Positions 1 to 9,155 of a DNA stretch of 64,000 nt are shown here, one piece after another; the first letter of the stretch is position 1; each line of letters opens with the position of its first letter. Under the pieces are notes generated by a model that was not told the origin of the DNA, did not search any database, and was given only the letters and a program-made list of their open reading frames with translations. Source of the DNA: Anabaena sphaerica FACHB-251 (GTDB taxonomy: Bacteria; Cyanobacteriota; Cyanobacteriia; Cyanobacteriales; Nostocaceae); the NCBI RefSeq assembly GCF_014696825.1, contig NZ_JACJQU010000001.1, positions 620,001-684,000 of the forward strand. Direction: 5' to 3'. The translations under genes were made by a program, and so were the position numbers.

Positions 1-2
1 AT

Positions 3-164
3 GAAGGTGGACAAGTTCCGGCTGTTGCTTTAACTGCTTACGCAGATAGTGAAGACCGTGTTCACGCCTTAGAAGCTGGCTTTCAGAGACATATAGCTAA
101 ACCTGTTGAACCTAGTGAATTAGTAGAAATTATCGCCAATTTAGTCACATTTTCTAAGTGTTAA
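3..164 (+). CDS. Response regulator receiver domain, C-terminal fragment (5' truncated by window edge)
   Basis: Frame 3 reads through the left edge to a TAA at 162-164. The peptide contains PAVALTAYA, then [19 protein letters not shown]. This is the end of a CheY-like receiver: T in the LTA motif is the switch threonine and K in AKPV is the conserved lysine, followed by helix 5. The phosphoacceptor Asp lies outside the window. Because the protein ends soon after the receiver, this is either a single-domain regulator or the C-terminal receiver of a hybrid histidine kinase; these cannot be told apart here. Confidence 0.8.
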   Translation, partial: EGGQVPAVALTAYADSEDRVHALEAGFQRHIAKPVEPSELVEIIANLVTFSKC

Positions 165-202
165 TCCTGGAAGTGGAGGAATTAAAATATCTGGAAAATA
201 TT

Positions 203-1108
203 CTAGTTTACTCTATTTTCAAAGCTAATACTTTCAGATTTGTATGCTGGTGGCTCAATGTGAATTACAATTCTCACGGGACTAAACTTTGCTTCTAGTT
301 GACTTTCTACTTCTTCGGTAATACGGTGAGCAGTTTCTACATCTGGTGCGTCTACTATTAAGTGCATTTCTATAAAAACTTGGCGGCCAAGAACACCACG
401 AGAAGCAATATCATGACAATTAATCACACCAGGAACAGAAACTGCGATCGCATGAATAGCTTCAGGAGCGATCGCCATTTGATCTACCAACCAAGGTAAA
501 TTCTCCTTTAAAACTGACCAACCACTCCAAAATACCAACAAAGCCACCGGAAAAGCTAACACCACATCTAGCCATTGAAAATTTAGCCACCAAATCCCTA
601 TTAACCCTCCCAGCACAGAGATAGTCACCCAAACATCACTCATCGTATGTGTAGCATCAGCAATTAAAATTGAACTACCTACCCGTCTACCAACATTACG
701 TTCATAAAAGGCTACAAAAATATTTACCCCTAGCACAATTAGTAATAACCACAACTCAGAAGCTGATATTTTCACAGGTGAACTACCTTTCAGAATTCGT
801 TCAATAGCTCCTTGGAGAATTTCAAAACAGGCTATTCCTAAAAAAGCGGCTATCCCTAAAGCACCCACAGCTTCAAATTTATGATGTCCGTAGGGATGCT
901 CCCGATCTGGTAACGGTGAAGAAAACTTACTAGCTATCAATCCTAAAACGTTATTGGCGCTATCTGTAACACTATGTAAGGCATCAGCCAACAAACTTAG
1001 AGAACCTGTTGAGTACCCCACAAATGCTTTTAACCCCATCACGAATAAATTGAGTAGCAGGGTAATAATTAAAACCTTTCGTACTTCGGCGCGGTTATCG
1101 TAAGTCAT
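203..1108 (-). CDS. Cation diffusion facilitator (CDF) family transporter
   Basis: A 301-residue inner-membrane cation/proton antiporter, by family expected to export Zn2+, Co2+, Fe2+ or similar. TM segments alternate with the two CDF metal-site signatures: LLADALHSVTD near residues 39-49 (HxxxD) and LIADATHTMSD in the later TM pair (second HxxxD). The loop PDREHPYGHHKFE is the usual CDF signature after TM2. A cytoplasmic ferredoxin-like C-terminal domain follows, with HEIEPP-like ending (VIHIEPP). The ATG at 1106-1108 (MTYDNRAEV) is preferred; an upstream in-frame extension would add a non-homologous stretch. Metal specificity cannot be read from sequence alone. Confidence 0.88.
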   Translation of the reverse strand: MTYDNRAEVRKVLIITLLLNLFVMGLKAFVGYSTGSLSLLADALHSVTDSANNVLGLIASKFSSPLPDREHPYGHHKFEAVGALGIAAFLGIACFEILQGAIERILKGSSPVKISASELWLLLIVLGVNIFVAFYERNVGRRVGSSILIADATHTMSDVWVTISVLGGLIGIWWLNFQWLDVVLAFPVALLVFWSGWSVLKENLPWLVDQMAIAPEAIHAIAVSVPGVINCHDIASRGVLGRQVFIEMHLIVDAPDVETAHRITEEVESQLEAKFSPVRIVIHIEPPAYKSESISFENRVN

Positions 1109-1499
1109 AAAAAATTTATCACATGATGTTCTATGACTTCTACTGTAAATGCTCAATAACAAATAAATACAAATTAAATGTATCAAAGTCTTACATAGTA
1201 AGGAATAAATCTCTCGATAATCTCTAAATTTACTACCAATTTCTTGAGATTTATTTTAACTAAAATCAGCTACAACCCCGATTCATTTAGGTAATATCAT
1301 TACTTCTAACAGACTATTATTATCATCAATAGCGTGAGCATTCTGTAAAAATAAAAAATCTGTGATCCCATCGGTATTCTTGTTGTAGGAACAGGGAACT
1401 CTTAACAGGAATTATCAATTATGAATTATGAATTATGAATTGATTTCTCCCCATCCAGTAAGATAAGTAATTACCAAGAAGTTTTAATCACAAAGCTCT
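1109..1499. other. Intergenic stretch without a gene
   Basis: AT-rich spacer between the divergent CDF gene and the + strand gene at 1500. It must hold both promoters. A short direct repeat (three copies of ATGAATT units near 1420-1441) is visible; no ORF or RNA structure was recognised. Confidence 0.5.
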
Positions 1500-1853
1500 A
1501 TGTCTTCTACCCCTCTGACACTTAACCTGGGTGATGGTTCTATCTCCTTTAGTTTTTCAGCCCAAGCAGCACGAGAATTAAAAGCAGCAATCGATCAATT
1601 GATGCTGAGTCTCAAAGCTGTTGCGGCTAAACCCACCCCAGGTAGTGGTAAAGTCACTCCCCAACCTCCTTTAGAGTATCGCTACACAGGAGAGGTATTT
1701 TTAGAAGTTTTCTGCAATCCCAATATTTGGCCTACTCCTTTTGCAGCCAAAGTTCTGCTGACTATCCGCAATGTTGGTATTCGCTTGACTACAGAAGCTG
1801 AACTGACTCGCATTATTGAAGATATTAACCAGTATTTAGAACAAGTGGGATAG
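1500..1853 (+). CDS. Conserved cyanobacterial hypothetical protein
   Basis: 117 residues, no signal peptide or TM segment. The N-terminal half ([28 protein letters not shown]) looks like a beta strand followed by an amphipathic helix. A Pro-rich linker (about residues 44-57) leads to a C-terminal part with [24 protein letters not shown] do not recognise a named domain. Codon use fits the neighbours and the ORF is not low-complexity, so I take it as a real gene. It runs almost directly into a heptanucleotide repeat tract. Confidence 0.65.
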   Translation: MSSTPLTLNLGDGSISFSFSAQAARELKAAIDQLMLSLKAVAAKPTPGSGKVTPQPPLEYRYTGEVFLEVFCNPNIWPTPFAAKVLLTIRNVGIRLTTEAELTRIIEDINQYLEQVG

Positions 1854-1960
1854 GGGACTGGGGACTGGGGACTGGGGACTGGGGACTGGGGACTGGGGAC
1901 TGGGGACTGGGGACTGGGGAATGGGGACTGGGGACTGGGGACTGGGGAATGGGGACTGGG
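1854..1960. repeat. Short tandemly repeated heptanucleotide (GGGGACT)n tract
   Basis: About fifteen copies of a 7-bp unit GGGGACT, with a few GGGGAAT variants, start directly at the stop codon of the preceding gene. Such STRR tracts are typical of heterocystous cyanobacteria. The same unit recurs at 7710-7757 and 52333-52360. Confidence 0.95.
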
Positions 1961-2035
1961 AAATTTCCCTATTGACCAATGACCAATGACCAATAGACAT
2001 CTCCGGTAATTAAATGTGCGTGGTTTGAAACCCTT

Positions 2036-2064
2036 GTAGAGACGTTCCGGCGGAACGTCTCTAC
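2036..2064. repeat. Palindromic repeat with GTAGAGACGTT arms
   Basis: The arms GTAGAGACGTTCCG and CGGAACGTCTCTAC are perfectly complementary around a single central base. A relative with the same TAGAGACGTT arms but a different centre lies at 38128-38153, so this is a dispersed palindromic family. It could fold as a hairpin downstream of the gene ending at 1853. Confidence 0.85.
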
Positions 2065-2327
2065 CATATTTCCGGAGAGGTCTAATGACTAATGACTAAT
2101 ACCAAAAAATATACTTATCCAAAGTTATGAACTCTGGACAAGTATTAATAAAATAATGACTACTTATTCAAAATCACGATGTGTAGGCGTGGGCCATCAT
2201 CAATATCGATCACTGGAAAAGTAGTATAAATTCAGACTGTAATTATTCTGTGTTCATGGTTAATAAAAGATGATGGACAGAGAAATATTACTTATAAATC
2301 AACTCCCAATCCAAAACCAACCCTTGA

Positions 2328-2564
2328 TTAGTCGTTATCCCATTCTTCACGACCAATTAAATCCCCAATGCGATCGCGCAATAAGAAGTCACATTTTTCC
2401 AATTCACATTCAACGCAAACCCACTCTCTGGCTGGGATGTATTGGCACAGTGTATATATTGGTTGTTGACGGCTAACCATTCCCTTCTGCACCAGTCGGC
2501 GTGCTTCGTCCTGGATTACGTCTAGAGAGTAGTAATTGATAGAAGGCACCGTATTCACACTCAT
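2328..2564 (-). CDS. DUF4327 family protein
   Basis: 78 residues. The sequence contains VIQDEARRLVQKG, then SRQQPIYTLCQYIP, AREWVCVECELEKCDF and LLRDRIGDLIGREEWDND, which I recognise as the cyanobacteria-specific DUF4327 family. Length is normal for the family. No TM or signal. Function unknown. It stands alone, with long non-coding flanks on its upstream side. Confidence 0.85.
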   Translation of the reverse strand: MSVNTVPSINYYSLDVIQDEARRLVQKGMVSRQQPIYTLCQYIPAREWVCVECELEKCDFLLRDRIGDLIGREEWDND

Positions 2565-3244
2565 TGTTTTTACTCACAAATTTACATTTAGATAGTATTC
2601 CCAATTATTATCAGGAACGAAAATGGCAATAATTTAGACCTGTGGCTAGGTTTTGTAGTTTGCTATACGGAACTATTATCATTTTGACGCTACACACCTG
2701 TAAATTATCTAAAGAAATGTTAAGTTTGTCAAGGAAAGATAACATAAATACTAACTCCGCTTCAGATTGTGAATCCCCGGCTTGTTAACTGGGCTAACTC
2801 GGAATATCTTGCAGCTACTATTAACAGGTTAAAAAGTCTGTTATCTATATACCTATAGTCACAATTTAATCTAGTATTTTCTGATGTTATGTATAAGAAA
2901 AATATTATTTATATTCCAAATAATCACTGTAAAGCCTTTTCTAGCCTAACTGTGATTGGTTTTTCCAAAAAATCATAGATCTGCAATCTCGGAGTGATAA
3001 TAGGGTATAAACTACCGCAAGTTACAATGGCTAAATTACACTACTAAGTTTTATTGGCATCATCTGTTAACAATTTTTTAACCTGTACTGTTATTACTGC
3101 TATCAATTTGTTAATTTTGTCATACTTTATACAGTATATAAGCTCTTTCACCAAGATTTTTGTCAGCATGATTGAGCAGGGGTTTAGCATTGTGCTTCGC
3201 CCCTATCACAGTTCAGGTTGTAGAATAAGTTAACTTTGAGTTAA
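2565..3244. other. Non-coding stretch, nothing recognised
   Basis: 680 bases of AT-rich sequence with stops in all frames. It includes the promoter side of the DUF4327 gene and the downstream side of rbfA. I see no tRNA, strong hairpin plus T-run, or known repeat. Confidence 0.5.
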
Positions 3245-3643
3245 TTATTCGGGAATATCTTCCTCATCTTTTTCCTTGCTTTCTGGTGGACGCTCCTGCT
3301 TGAGTTGGTTTAATAAACTCAGCACTTTAGTACCTCGTTCTAGAGAGCGATCTTCAACAAATATCACTTCTGGCGTGCGACGAAGCCTTACCCTAGCACC
3401 TAGTTCACTGCGGACATAACCAGTTGCTGACTTTAAACCCGCCATTGTTTCAGCCTTAGCTTCCTCTGTCCCATAAATACTGACGAAGATTTTGGCGTGT
3501 TGCAAGTCACCGGAAACATCTACATCGGTGACACTTACCATTCCTGTACCCACACGGTCATCTTTAATACCGTTGAGCAACAACTGGCTAATTTCCCGTT
3601 TAATTAATTCAGCAACGCGGGAAACGCGGCGATTTGTAGCCAT
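3245..3643 (-). CDS. rbfA: 30S ribosome-binding factor RbfA
   Basis: Late maturation factor of the 30S subunit that acts near the 5' end of 16S rRNA and is needed for cold growth in other bacteria. 132 residues, typical length. It opens with [17 protein letters not shown] and has the single KH-like fold signatures [21 protein letters not shown] and [20 protein letters not shown]. The acidic tail ([10 protein letters not shown]) is common. It lies about 140 bp downstream of the DUF751 gene on the same strand, an arrangement I recognise from other cyanobacteria. Confidence 0.95.
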   Translation of the reverse strand: MATNRRVSRVAELIKREISQLLLNGIKDDRVGTGMVSVTDVDVSGDLQHAKIFVSIYGTEEAKAETMAGLKSATGYVRSELGARVRLRRTPEVIFVEDRSLERGTKVLSLLNQLKQERPPESKEKDEEDIPE

Positions 3644-3783
3644 ATAAATTCCGCCTTCTCACAGAGGTTGTACGAATTGACACTCTCCAGGCTGTTTGCC
3701 CTTAGCGTTCCCGAAGGGTAGCCACGGAGATTCTTGGTTCAGCGAGTCCACTTAAGATTAGACCCTGTAAAGTAAGTCCTAGT

Positions 3784-3990
3784 TTAGATTGTACTCAAGC
3801 CCAGCATCGCCCGAACAGTGAGCGTCAGAAAAACCAGACCACCAGCAAATAAGCCTAAAAGGGCTATTAAGGTGGCTGGGCGTTTCAACATTGGCATTAA
3901 TGGCTCAAAGGTATTCAGAAAAAGACCTAAGACGATAGTGATTAAGTACCGGGGGTAGCGAAATACGTTATCCCAAAATCCGTCAAACAT
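3784..3990 (-). CDS. DUF751 (Ycf33-like) small membrane protein
   Basis: 68 residues with two hydrophobic segments (YLITIVLGLFLNTFEPL and LIALLGLFAGGLVFLTLTVRAML). The pattern FDGFWDNVFRYPRYLITIVLG matches the DUF751/Ycf33 family found in cyanobacteria and some plastids. Function unknown. It is probably co-transcribed with rbfA just downstream. Confidence 0.78.
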   Translation of the reverse strand: MFDGFWDNVFRYPRYLITIVLGLFLNTFEPLMPMLKRPATLIALLGLFAGGLVFLTLTVRAMLGLSTI

Positions 3991-4163
3991 TTGAATATAG
4001 ACTGCCTTGTTATAAACTGTAGTTTGTTTTCAGGTGCTTATTTAACTTAATTGTAATCTATAGGGCTAAAAATTGAGCAATTCATATAAAATATGATTTG
4101 TTGGTTATATTGGTTTTATTTTTTAGTGGCTTAGTAGCTGAGTTTTAGTCAAATTATAAGTAC

Positions 4164-4991
4164 ATGATCAGTCAAATCCCCAAAGAAACTTGCCCACGTC
4201 CCTTTTTAAAGTGGGCGGGGGGTAAAAGTAGGTTAATTCCGCAATATAAGGAATATTTTCCTACCAATTACCAGACTTACTATGAACCCTTTTTAGGTGG
4301 AGGGGCTGTTTTTTTTCATCTGCAACCAACTAAAGCAGTTTTAACTGATATTAATGCTGATTTAATTACTACTTATCGCTGTGTTAGAGATAATGTTGAA
4401 GGATTAATTGAACTTCTACAAAAACATAAACAGCAACATGAGCGAGATTATTATTATGATGTGCGTTCCTATCCTGAAGGCACGAATTTAGAAAAAGCTG
4501 CTCGATTTATTTATCTGAACAAGACTTGTTTTAATGGTCTTTATCGAGTCAATTCTCAAGGTAAATTTAATGTGCCATTGGGTAGATATCAAAATCCTGG
4601 TATTTGTCAGGAAGATGTATTGCGAATTGCATCAAAAGCCCTTTATAAAGCTGAAATTAAACACGCAGATTTTACAGAGGTTTTGAATTCTGCGATAAAC
4701 AGTAATGATTTTGTCTTTTTTGATCCCCCATATTATCCTCTAAGTGGAACAAGCTATTTTACAGCTTATAGTACCTATGCTTTTGGTGAAATTCAGCAAA
4801 TTCAATTAAGAGATGTATTTGCGGAGTTAGCTAAACGTGGAGTGAAAGTTATGCTTTCTAATTCTGATTGTGAATTTACTCGTGATCTTTATCATGAGTT
4901 TAATATTTATCGGATTTCCGCTGCGAGATCGATTAATTCTAATGCTAATAAGCGGGGTAATATTAGTGAGGTTTTAGTAACTTCTTATTAG
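4164..4991 (+). CDS. DNA adenine N6-methyltransferase (Dam family)
   Basis: 275 residues. AdoMet-binding motif I is PFLKWAGGKSRL at the N-terminus. FEPFLGGGAVFF-like PFLGGGAVFF and the catalytic DPPY (FFDPPYYPLSGTSYFTAYS) follow in the order of alpha-class Dam enzymes, which methylate adenine, usually in GATC. The C-terminal SNSDCEFTRDLY and RSINSNANKRG are also Dam-like. No restriction endonuclease gene lies next to it, so it is probably an orphan methylase like the GATC methylase of Anabaena. GATC specificity is inferred from the family; HIP1 (GCGATCGC) contains GATC and is abundant in the window. Confidence 0.9.
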   Translation: MISQIPKETCPRPFLKWAGGKSRLIPQYKEYFPTNYQTYYEPFLGGGAVFFHLQPTKAVLTDINADLITTYRCVRDNVEGLIELLQKHKQQHERDYYYDVRSYPEGTNLEKAARFIYLNKTCFNGLYRVNSQGKFNVPLGRYQNPGICQEDVLRIASKALYKAEIKHADFTEVLNSAINSNDFVFFDPPYYPLSGTSYFTAYSTYAFGEIQQIQLRDVFAELAKRGVKVMLSNSDCEFTRDLYHEFNIYRISAARSINSNANKRGNISEVLVTSY

Positions 4992-5444
4992 AGGTTGTCA
5001 GAATCATGATATCCAGGATTTAAGGATTTAGAAGATATTAATTAATGATTTTTTTTGATGGTGTAAATCCTGATTCTGACAAAAAAGATTTGAAAAAGAT
5101 CCCCGACTTCTTTTTTGATTTGTCATTGATTGACATTTATCATCTCAGAAGTCGGGGATCTCGTTGTAGGCAAAAAAATCGTAAAGTACATACCTAAAAG
5201 CCTTACCTAGTAAGCAATCGACACATCTCAACGAAAAATATAGGGTTTTGGGGATTTGACGAGGTGCGTCGATGAATAAAATTTAAATATTTTTTAATTT
5301 AAATAATTTTTAATTTTTAATTGAGATAACTACTTCTCTAATTCTCCCGTTCTTGGGGGAGAAATAGAGGAGATGGTTATTTTGTAGGAACAGGTGTATA
5401 AGGTGGTCAGGTATTCAGATAAATTTAGCAATTTCACCTTAGCT
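4992..5444. other. Intergenic region with nested dispersed repeats
   Basis: Non-coding. It holds an inverted pair of the CAGGATTTA/TAAATCCTG family (about 5004-5080) and the CCCCGACTTC palindrome (5098-5161), then AT-rich sequence. No gene seen. Confidence 0.6.
5098..5161. repeat. Palindromic repeat with GATCCCCGACTTCT arms
   Basis: Two arms, GATCCCCGACTTCT and AGAAGTCGGGGATC, flank about 36 bp. A second copy at 32528-32590 is the same element in the opposite orientation; a compact version sits at 41031-41066. This is a dispersed palindromic family confined here to intergenic DNA. Confidence 0.85.
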
Positions 5445-6665
5445 TCAGCAGGTCTTAACTTCAGCATGACCATTGCGGATAGCCCAGGCTAATTCTAGCA
5501 TTTGAGTCCAGCGTTTTTGTAGCTGTTTCGGGGTACATTGTACAGCTTTAGCGATCGCCTGATCATTTTCCAAAGCAGTTTTTAACTTAAAGATTTGCTG
5601 TTGCTGTTCAGTCAGTTGATTCCAGAAAGTATCCCACTGCTGAGAAGATAAACCCAACTTATGTTCTAAACCAGCACCTAACCATTGATGTACCAATTGC
5701 CAGTGGTGTTGTTTAGCAAACTTCTCGACGTGATACTTAAAGCGTTGTTGCAAATAATCGCGCTGACGGCTAGTTAAGCCTAGAATTTGGTCAATTTCTG
5801 GTGCTGATAGGTCTTGGAGTTTCAACGATAGATAATTCATACAGTCAGATTGGCCTTGAGACTCCAGATATTTCATCAACTCCGTAATCACGCGATCGCG
5901 TTCCGACTCCTCAGAGGGATCAAAATTAGGTTTAGCAACCATTTGCGACCTAATTTGTTGCACCGCTAAATTGCGTTGATAAGATTCTGCCTCTTCAGTC
6001 TTAGCAGAATCCACAGCCATTTCAATATCTACAGTCGTTTCTTGGGGTTGACGACGAGCAAAACCTTGAGCGCGTAACACAATCAACTGTTGATTAGCAC
6101 CACCAGGTAAATTAATCCGACGTTTAGCATACTGCTCTGTAAAAGCCATATACTCAGCTAATTGTAGTTGAGTACGCGGTGTATAATCTTCAGGCAGTTC
6201 ATTTTCCCTGCGAAAAGCCTTAATCGCTTCGATATAAAAAGCTTGGAGAAAATCTTCAATCAGATTGTAACGAGCTTCAAAACCTAATTCTGAGCCAGCA
6301 ACTGTAACGTGGCGATAAACAATAGCACCTAAACTGCTATGTAATTCCACCCGTCCTTGTCGTGAACCCAATTGATAGTAACGTAGACACTTTTGTAAAC
6401 GGTGTCTTGCTAAAGTAATCTGCCAAGACCTTACTTGCCCAGAAGTTTGGATGCGGGAACTTTTATCACAAATGCGTTCTACTTCTTTAGTTATGCGATT
6501 AGCTACAGCTTGCACACAGCCAGTTGAAGCTTTCACTTGAGTCTGCATTTCCTGACAAAGAAGTTGCATTAAAGTATCAGATTTAGTATCCGATAAATCT
6601 TCGATTGGAACATCACTATCAAAAGCAGGTGTAGAATTTGGCAGATTGACGAGGTTAGCTTTCAT
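5445..6665 (-). CDS. HetZ-family protein (heterocyst differentiation regulator or paralogue)
   Basis: 406 residues. Family signatures that I recognise from HetZ and HetZ-related proteins: HRLQKCLRYYQLGSRQGRVE, NLIEDFLQAFYIEAIKAFRRENEL, LAEYMAFTEQYAKRRINLPG and SAPEIDQILGLTSRQRDYLQQRF, the last resembling a helix-turn-helix. HetZ is a DNA-binding protein acting early in heterocyst differentiation in Anabaena. No signal peptide or TM segment. Start ATG at 6665 overlaps the stop of the upstream ORF (ATGA), suggesting translational coupling. Whether this is the hetZ orthologue or a HetZ-related paralogue cannot be decided without alignment. Confidence 0.72.
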   Translation of the reverse strand: MKANLVNLPNSTPAFDSDVPIEDLSDTKSDTLMQLLCQEMQTQVKASTGCVQAVANRITKEVERICDKSSRIQTSGQVRSWQITLARHRLQKCLRYYQLGSRQGRVELHSSLGAIVYRHVTVAGSELGFEARYNLIEDFLQAFYIEAIKAFRRENELPEDYTPRTQLQLAEYMAFTEQYAKRRINLPGGANQQLIVLRAQGFARRQPQETTVDIEMAVDSAKTEEAESYQRNLAVQQIRSQMVAKPNFDPSEESERDRVITELMKYLESQGQSDCMNYLSLKLQDLSAPEIDQILGLTSRQRDYLQQRFKYHVEKFAKQHHWQLVHQWLGAGLEHKLGLSSQQWDTFWNQLTEQQQQIFKLKTALENDQAIAKAVQCTPKQLQKRWTQMLELAWAIRNGHAEVKTC

Positions 6666-6976
6666 GACTTTTCCTGGAATTGGTATTGCACCTTAACTAA
6701 AACGCAGACACAGTACTTAAGGCCAGTCATCACTGGAGAATCTTGCTGACATACATCCATCAAGACTCGCCGCAGATACTGTTCACATATAAGACTGTAG
6801 GAAATTTCAGAAGTTAAGGGCTTGTCAAGTGTGTCGCTTTTGAGATCAGCAACTAGATCAAAGGTGAGATATCGGTGTTGAGAAGGTGCGGCAATTAATC
6901 CAAACCCTAGCAATGCCAAGATTTGCCGCCATCTCTTTTCCCGTGATCCCAGCATCTTTTGGTATGACAATTTCAA
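6662..6976 (-). CDS. Small hypothetical protein coupled to the HetZ-family gene
   Basis: 104 residues beginning MKLSYQKMLGSREKRWRQIL, with one moderately hydrophobic stretch (LALLGFGLIAAP). Its stop overlaps the start of the HetZ-family gene by 4 bp, which argues that it is translated. I do not recognise a family; the Cys-containing region CEQYLRRVLMDVCQQ may be structural. A second in-frame ATG (residue 8) is possible. Confidence 0.5.
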   Translation of the reverse strand: MKLSYQKMLGSREKRWRQILALLGFGLIAAPSQHRYLTFDLVADLKSDTLDKPLTSEISYSLICEQYLRRVLMDVCQQDSPVMTGLKYCVCVLVKVQYQFQEKS

Positions 6977-7036
6977 AATTGGAGTATATGTATCACAATT
7001 TGCGAAACAGAGGGTTGCATTTGTAAAGCTTAATTA

Positions 7037-7696
7037 TTATACCCAAGCAGCTGCTGCTTCCCAACCTAACCCCCTCCGTGTAATTATTGGTTCTTCATCC
7101 GTCAAGTCTAAAATGGTGGACACTTGAACAGTAGGTTCTTCACCTGTCTCTATAATAATGTCAACCAAGTTATCCAAACGGTCAAATAGCTCTACCCGTG
7201 ACAGAATAGATTCTGAATCTATTCCCAGTATTTCATCATCTGTGTCATTTGGTGGTAAATGTGCCGAAGTCGAAATAATCGGATTTCCTAACGCTTCCAG
7301 CAATGCCAAACATACATTATGATTTGGCACTCGAATTCCTGTTGTTTTTCGCTTGGGACTTTGCACCAGTCGCGGTACTAACTTGGTAGCAGGTAGCAAA
7401 AAAGTGTAGGGACCTGGTATCAAACGCTTCATAATCCGATAGGCTGTATCACTTACGAAGGCATAAGTTGCCACATTAGAAAGAGAAGGACATAAAAAGG
7501 TCAGTGGTTTATCATTTGCTAACTGCTTAATTTGCCGCACTCTTTCCACCGCCGACTTGGCATTCAAATCACAACCAATTGCATAGACTGTATCAGTAGG
7601 GTAGAGCATGATAGCGCCACTAGAAAGCGCCAACTTTATATCCTCTATACGGCGGTTTTGGGGATTATCAGGATGAATCGCAAAAATCTTGGCCAT
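7037..7696 (-). CDS. Sua5/YciO/YrdC-family L-threonylcarbamoyladenylate synthase-like protein
   Basis: 219 residues. The YrdC fold is shown by GGAIMLYPTDTVYAIGCDL-like SGAIMLYPTDTVYAIG near residue 30, then KPLTFLCPSLS and RLIPGPYTFLLPAT, TTGIRVPNH and NPIISTSAH. These residues bind ATP, threonine and bicarbonate in TsaC/Sua5, which makes the t6A precursor for tRNAs decoding ANN codons. Length and the IHPDNPQNRRI opening resemble the YciO subgroup, whose role is less certain. Single gene divergent from larC. Confidence 0.85.
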   Translation of the reverse strand: MAKIFAIHPDNPQNRRIEDIKLALSSGAIMLYPTDTVYAIGCDLNAKSAVERVRQIKQLANDKPLTFLCPSLSNVATYAFVSDTAYRIMKRLIPGPYTFLLPATKLVPRLVQSPKRKTTGIRVPNHNVCLALLEALGNPIISTSAHLPPNDTDDEILGIDSESILSRVELFDRLDNLVDIIIETGEEPTVQVSTILDLTDEEPIITRRGLGWEAAAAWV

Positions 7697-7709
7697 AAAA
7701 GATGCTCAC

Positions 7710-7757
7710 TGGGGATTGGGGATTGGGGACTGGGGACTGGAGACTGGGGACTGGGTA
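7710..7757. repeat. STRR heptanucleotide tract (GGGGACT/GGGGATT)
   Basis: Six or seven degenerate copies of the 7-bp unit also seen at 1854-1960, in the spacer between the divergent Sua5-like gene and larC. It is followed by a second short tandem run (CAATGAC/TAATGAC units, 7786-7820) directly upstream of larC. Confidence 0.85.
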
Positions 7758-7827
7758 ATAATGGGTAATCGGTAGTAAAGTTTTGCCAATGACTAATGAC
7801 TAATGACCAATGACCAATGACTAATTT

Positions 7828-9111
7828 ATGAATAAAATTGCTTATCTTCAATGTCCAACCGGAATTTCCGGTGATATGTGTCTGGGTTCCTTGGTAAGTC
7901 TGGGTGTTCCCCTAGAGTATCTAGTGGAAAAACTCAATGGTTTAGGAATTGAGCAGGAATACCAATTACGGGCAGAACTTGTCCATCGGCAAACTCAGCA
8001 AGCTACTAAAATTTACGTCGATTTAGTACGTCACCATCACCACCATCATCATCATGAACACTCTCACCATCATGGCCGTCACCTACCGGAAATAGAGGAG
8101 ATAATTCTCAAAGCCAACCTACCATCACAGGCAGAAGCTTGGAGTTTAGCAGTATTCCGCCAGTTAGCCGTGGCCGAAGGGGCAGTACATGGCATTGAAC
8201 CGGAAAAAGTTCATTTTCATGAGGTGGGTGCTGTAGACGCGATTGTGGATATTGTCGGTACTTGTTTGGGGTTAGATTGGTTGGGTATCGACAGCAATCA
8301 CGAGGGATTACCCTTGATATACTGCTCACCTTTTCCGACCGGTGGGGGAACTGTTCGCGCTGCACATGGACAAATGCCAGTACCAGTACCCGCAGTATTG
8401 AAGTTGTGGGAAATGCGAAGTTGTCCAGTTTATAGCAACGGCATTGACAAAGAATTGGTGACACCGACAGGAGCAGCGATCGCCACTACCTTAGCCAGAA
8501 GTTTTGGTTCACCACCTCCAATTACCCTCAAACAAGTGGGACTAGGAGCAGGTTCTCTCGACTTACCCATACCCAATATACTACGGCTATGGCTCGGTGA
8601 AAGTGCAAATGAAAACACAAATATTTCAGATTTGGCCGATACTAGCCCAAATTTAGAAACAATTTCTGTCCTAGAAACCCAAATTGATGACTTAAATCCC
8701 CAAGCTGTCGGCTATGTCTTTGATGCTTTATTTGCTGCTGGTGCTGTGGATGTCTTTACTCAAAGTATAGGGATGAAAAAATCACGCCCTGGGCTTTTAT
8801 TAACTGTAATTTGTCATCCACCACATTTAGCCAGTTGTGAAGAGATTTTATTTTGCGAGACCACTACTTTAGGAATTCGGCGGACTACTCAAAAACGTGC
8901 TATCTTACAACGGGAAATTCAAAAAGTAGAAACCCCGTATGGGAAAGTGGGTGTGAAAGTTGCCTGGAAAGGACAAGCAGCAGAGAAAGTCATTACCAAT
9001 GTGCAGCCAGAATATGAAGATTGTGCAGACTTAGCACGAAAACATAATATTCCCTGGCGGGAAATTCAACGATTGGCTCTACAGAATTGGTATTTACAAA
9101 ATCAAAAATAA
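7828..9111 (+). CDS. larC: Nickel insertion protein LarC
   Basis: 427 residues. LarC builds the nickel-pincer (NPN) cofactor by CTP-dependent nickel insertion into the thiocarboxylated precursor. Start MNKIAYLQCPTGISGDMCLG matches the family N-terminus. A long His-rich stretch (HHHHHHHHEHSHHHGRH, about residues 69-85) is the nickel-storage segment. KVHFHEVGAVDAIVDIVG and LVTPTGAAIATTL are core motifs, and the C-terminal domain has ETQIDDLNPQ and CETTTLGIRR. In many species LarC is split by a programmed frameshift; here it is one continuous frame. No larB, larE or larA lies nearby. Confidence 0.93.
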   Translation: MNKIAYLQCPTGISGDMCLGSLVSLGVPLEYLVEKLNGLGIEQEYQLRAELVHRQTQQATKIYVDLVRHHHHHHHHEHSHHHGRHLPEIEEIILKANLPSQAEAWSLAVFRQLAVAEGAVHGIEPEKVHFHEVGAVDAIVDIVGTCLGLDWLGIDSNHEGLPLIYCSPFPTGGGTVRAAHGQMPVPVPAVLKLWEMRSCPVYSNGIDKELVTPTGAAIATTLARSFGSPPPITLKQVGLGAGSLDLPIPNILRLWLGESANENTNISDLADTSPNLETISVLETQIDDLNPQAVGYVFDALFAAGAVDVFTQSIGMKKSRPGLLLTVICHPPHLASCEEILFCETTTLGIRRTTQKRAILQREIQKVETPYGKVGVKVAWKGQAAEKVITNVQPEYEDCADLARKHNIPWREIQRLALQNWYLQNQK

Positions 9112-9113
9112 AA

Positions 9114-9138
9114 TAGGGCAGGTGTCAAGCCTGCCCTA
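9114..9138. terminator. Hairpin between convergent genes
   Basis: A perfect stem TAGGGCAGG/CCTGCCCTA with a 7-nt loop separates convergent larC and the lipoprotein gene. On the - strand the stem is followed by TTTTATTTTTG, so it best serves the lipoprotein gene; on + the following run is weak. Confidence 0.75.
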
Positions 9139-9155
9139 AAATCATCATCTTAATT

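Noticed and set aside
1682-1993. Open frame on - strand rich in PVPSPQS repeats
   Set aside because: It is a translation of the (GGGGACT)n tract and the antisense of the gene at 1500; not a Pro-rich protein.
8025-8085. His-rich run as an artificial tag or sequencing artefact
   Set aside because: His-rich segments are normal in LarC proteins and the frame stays open through it.
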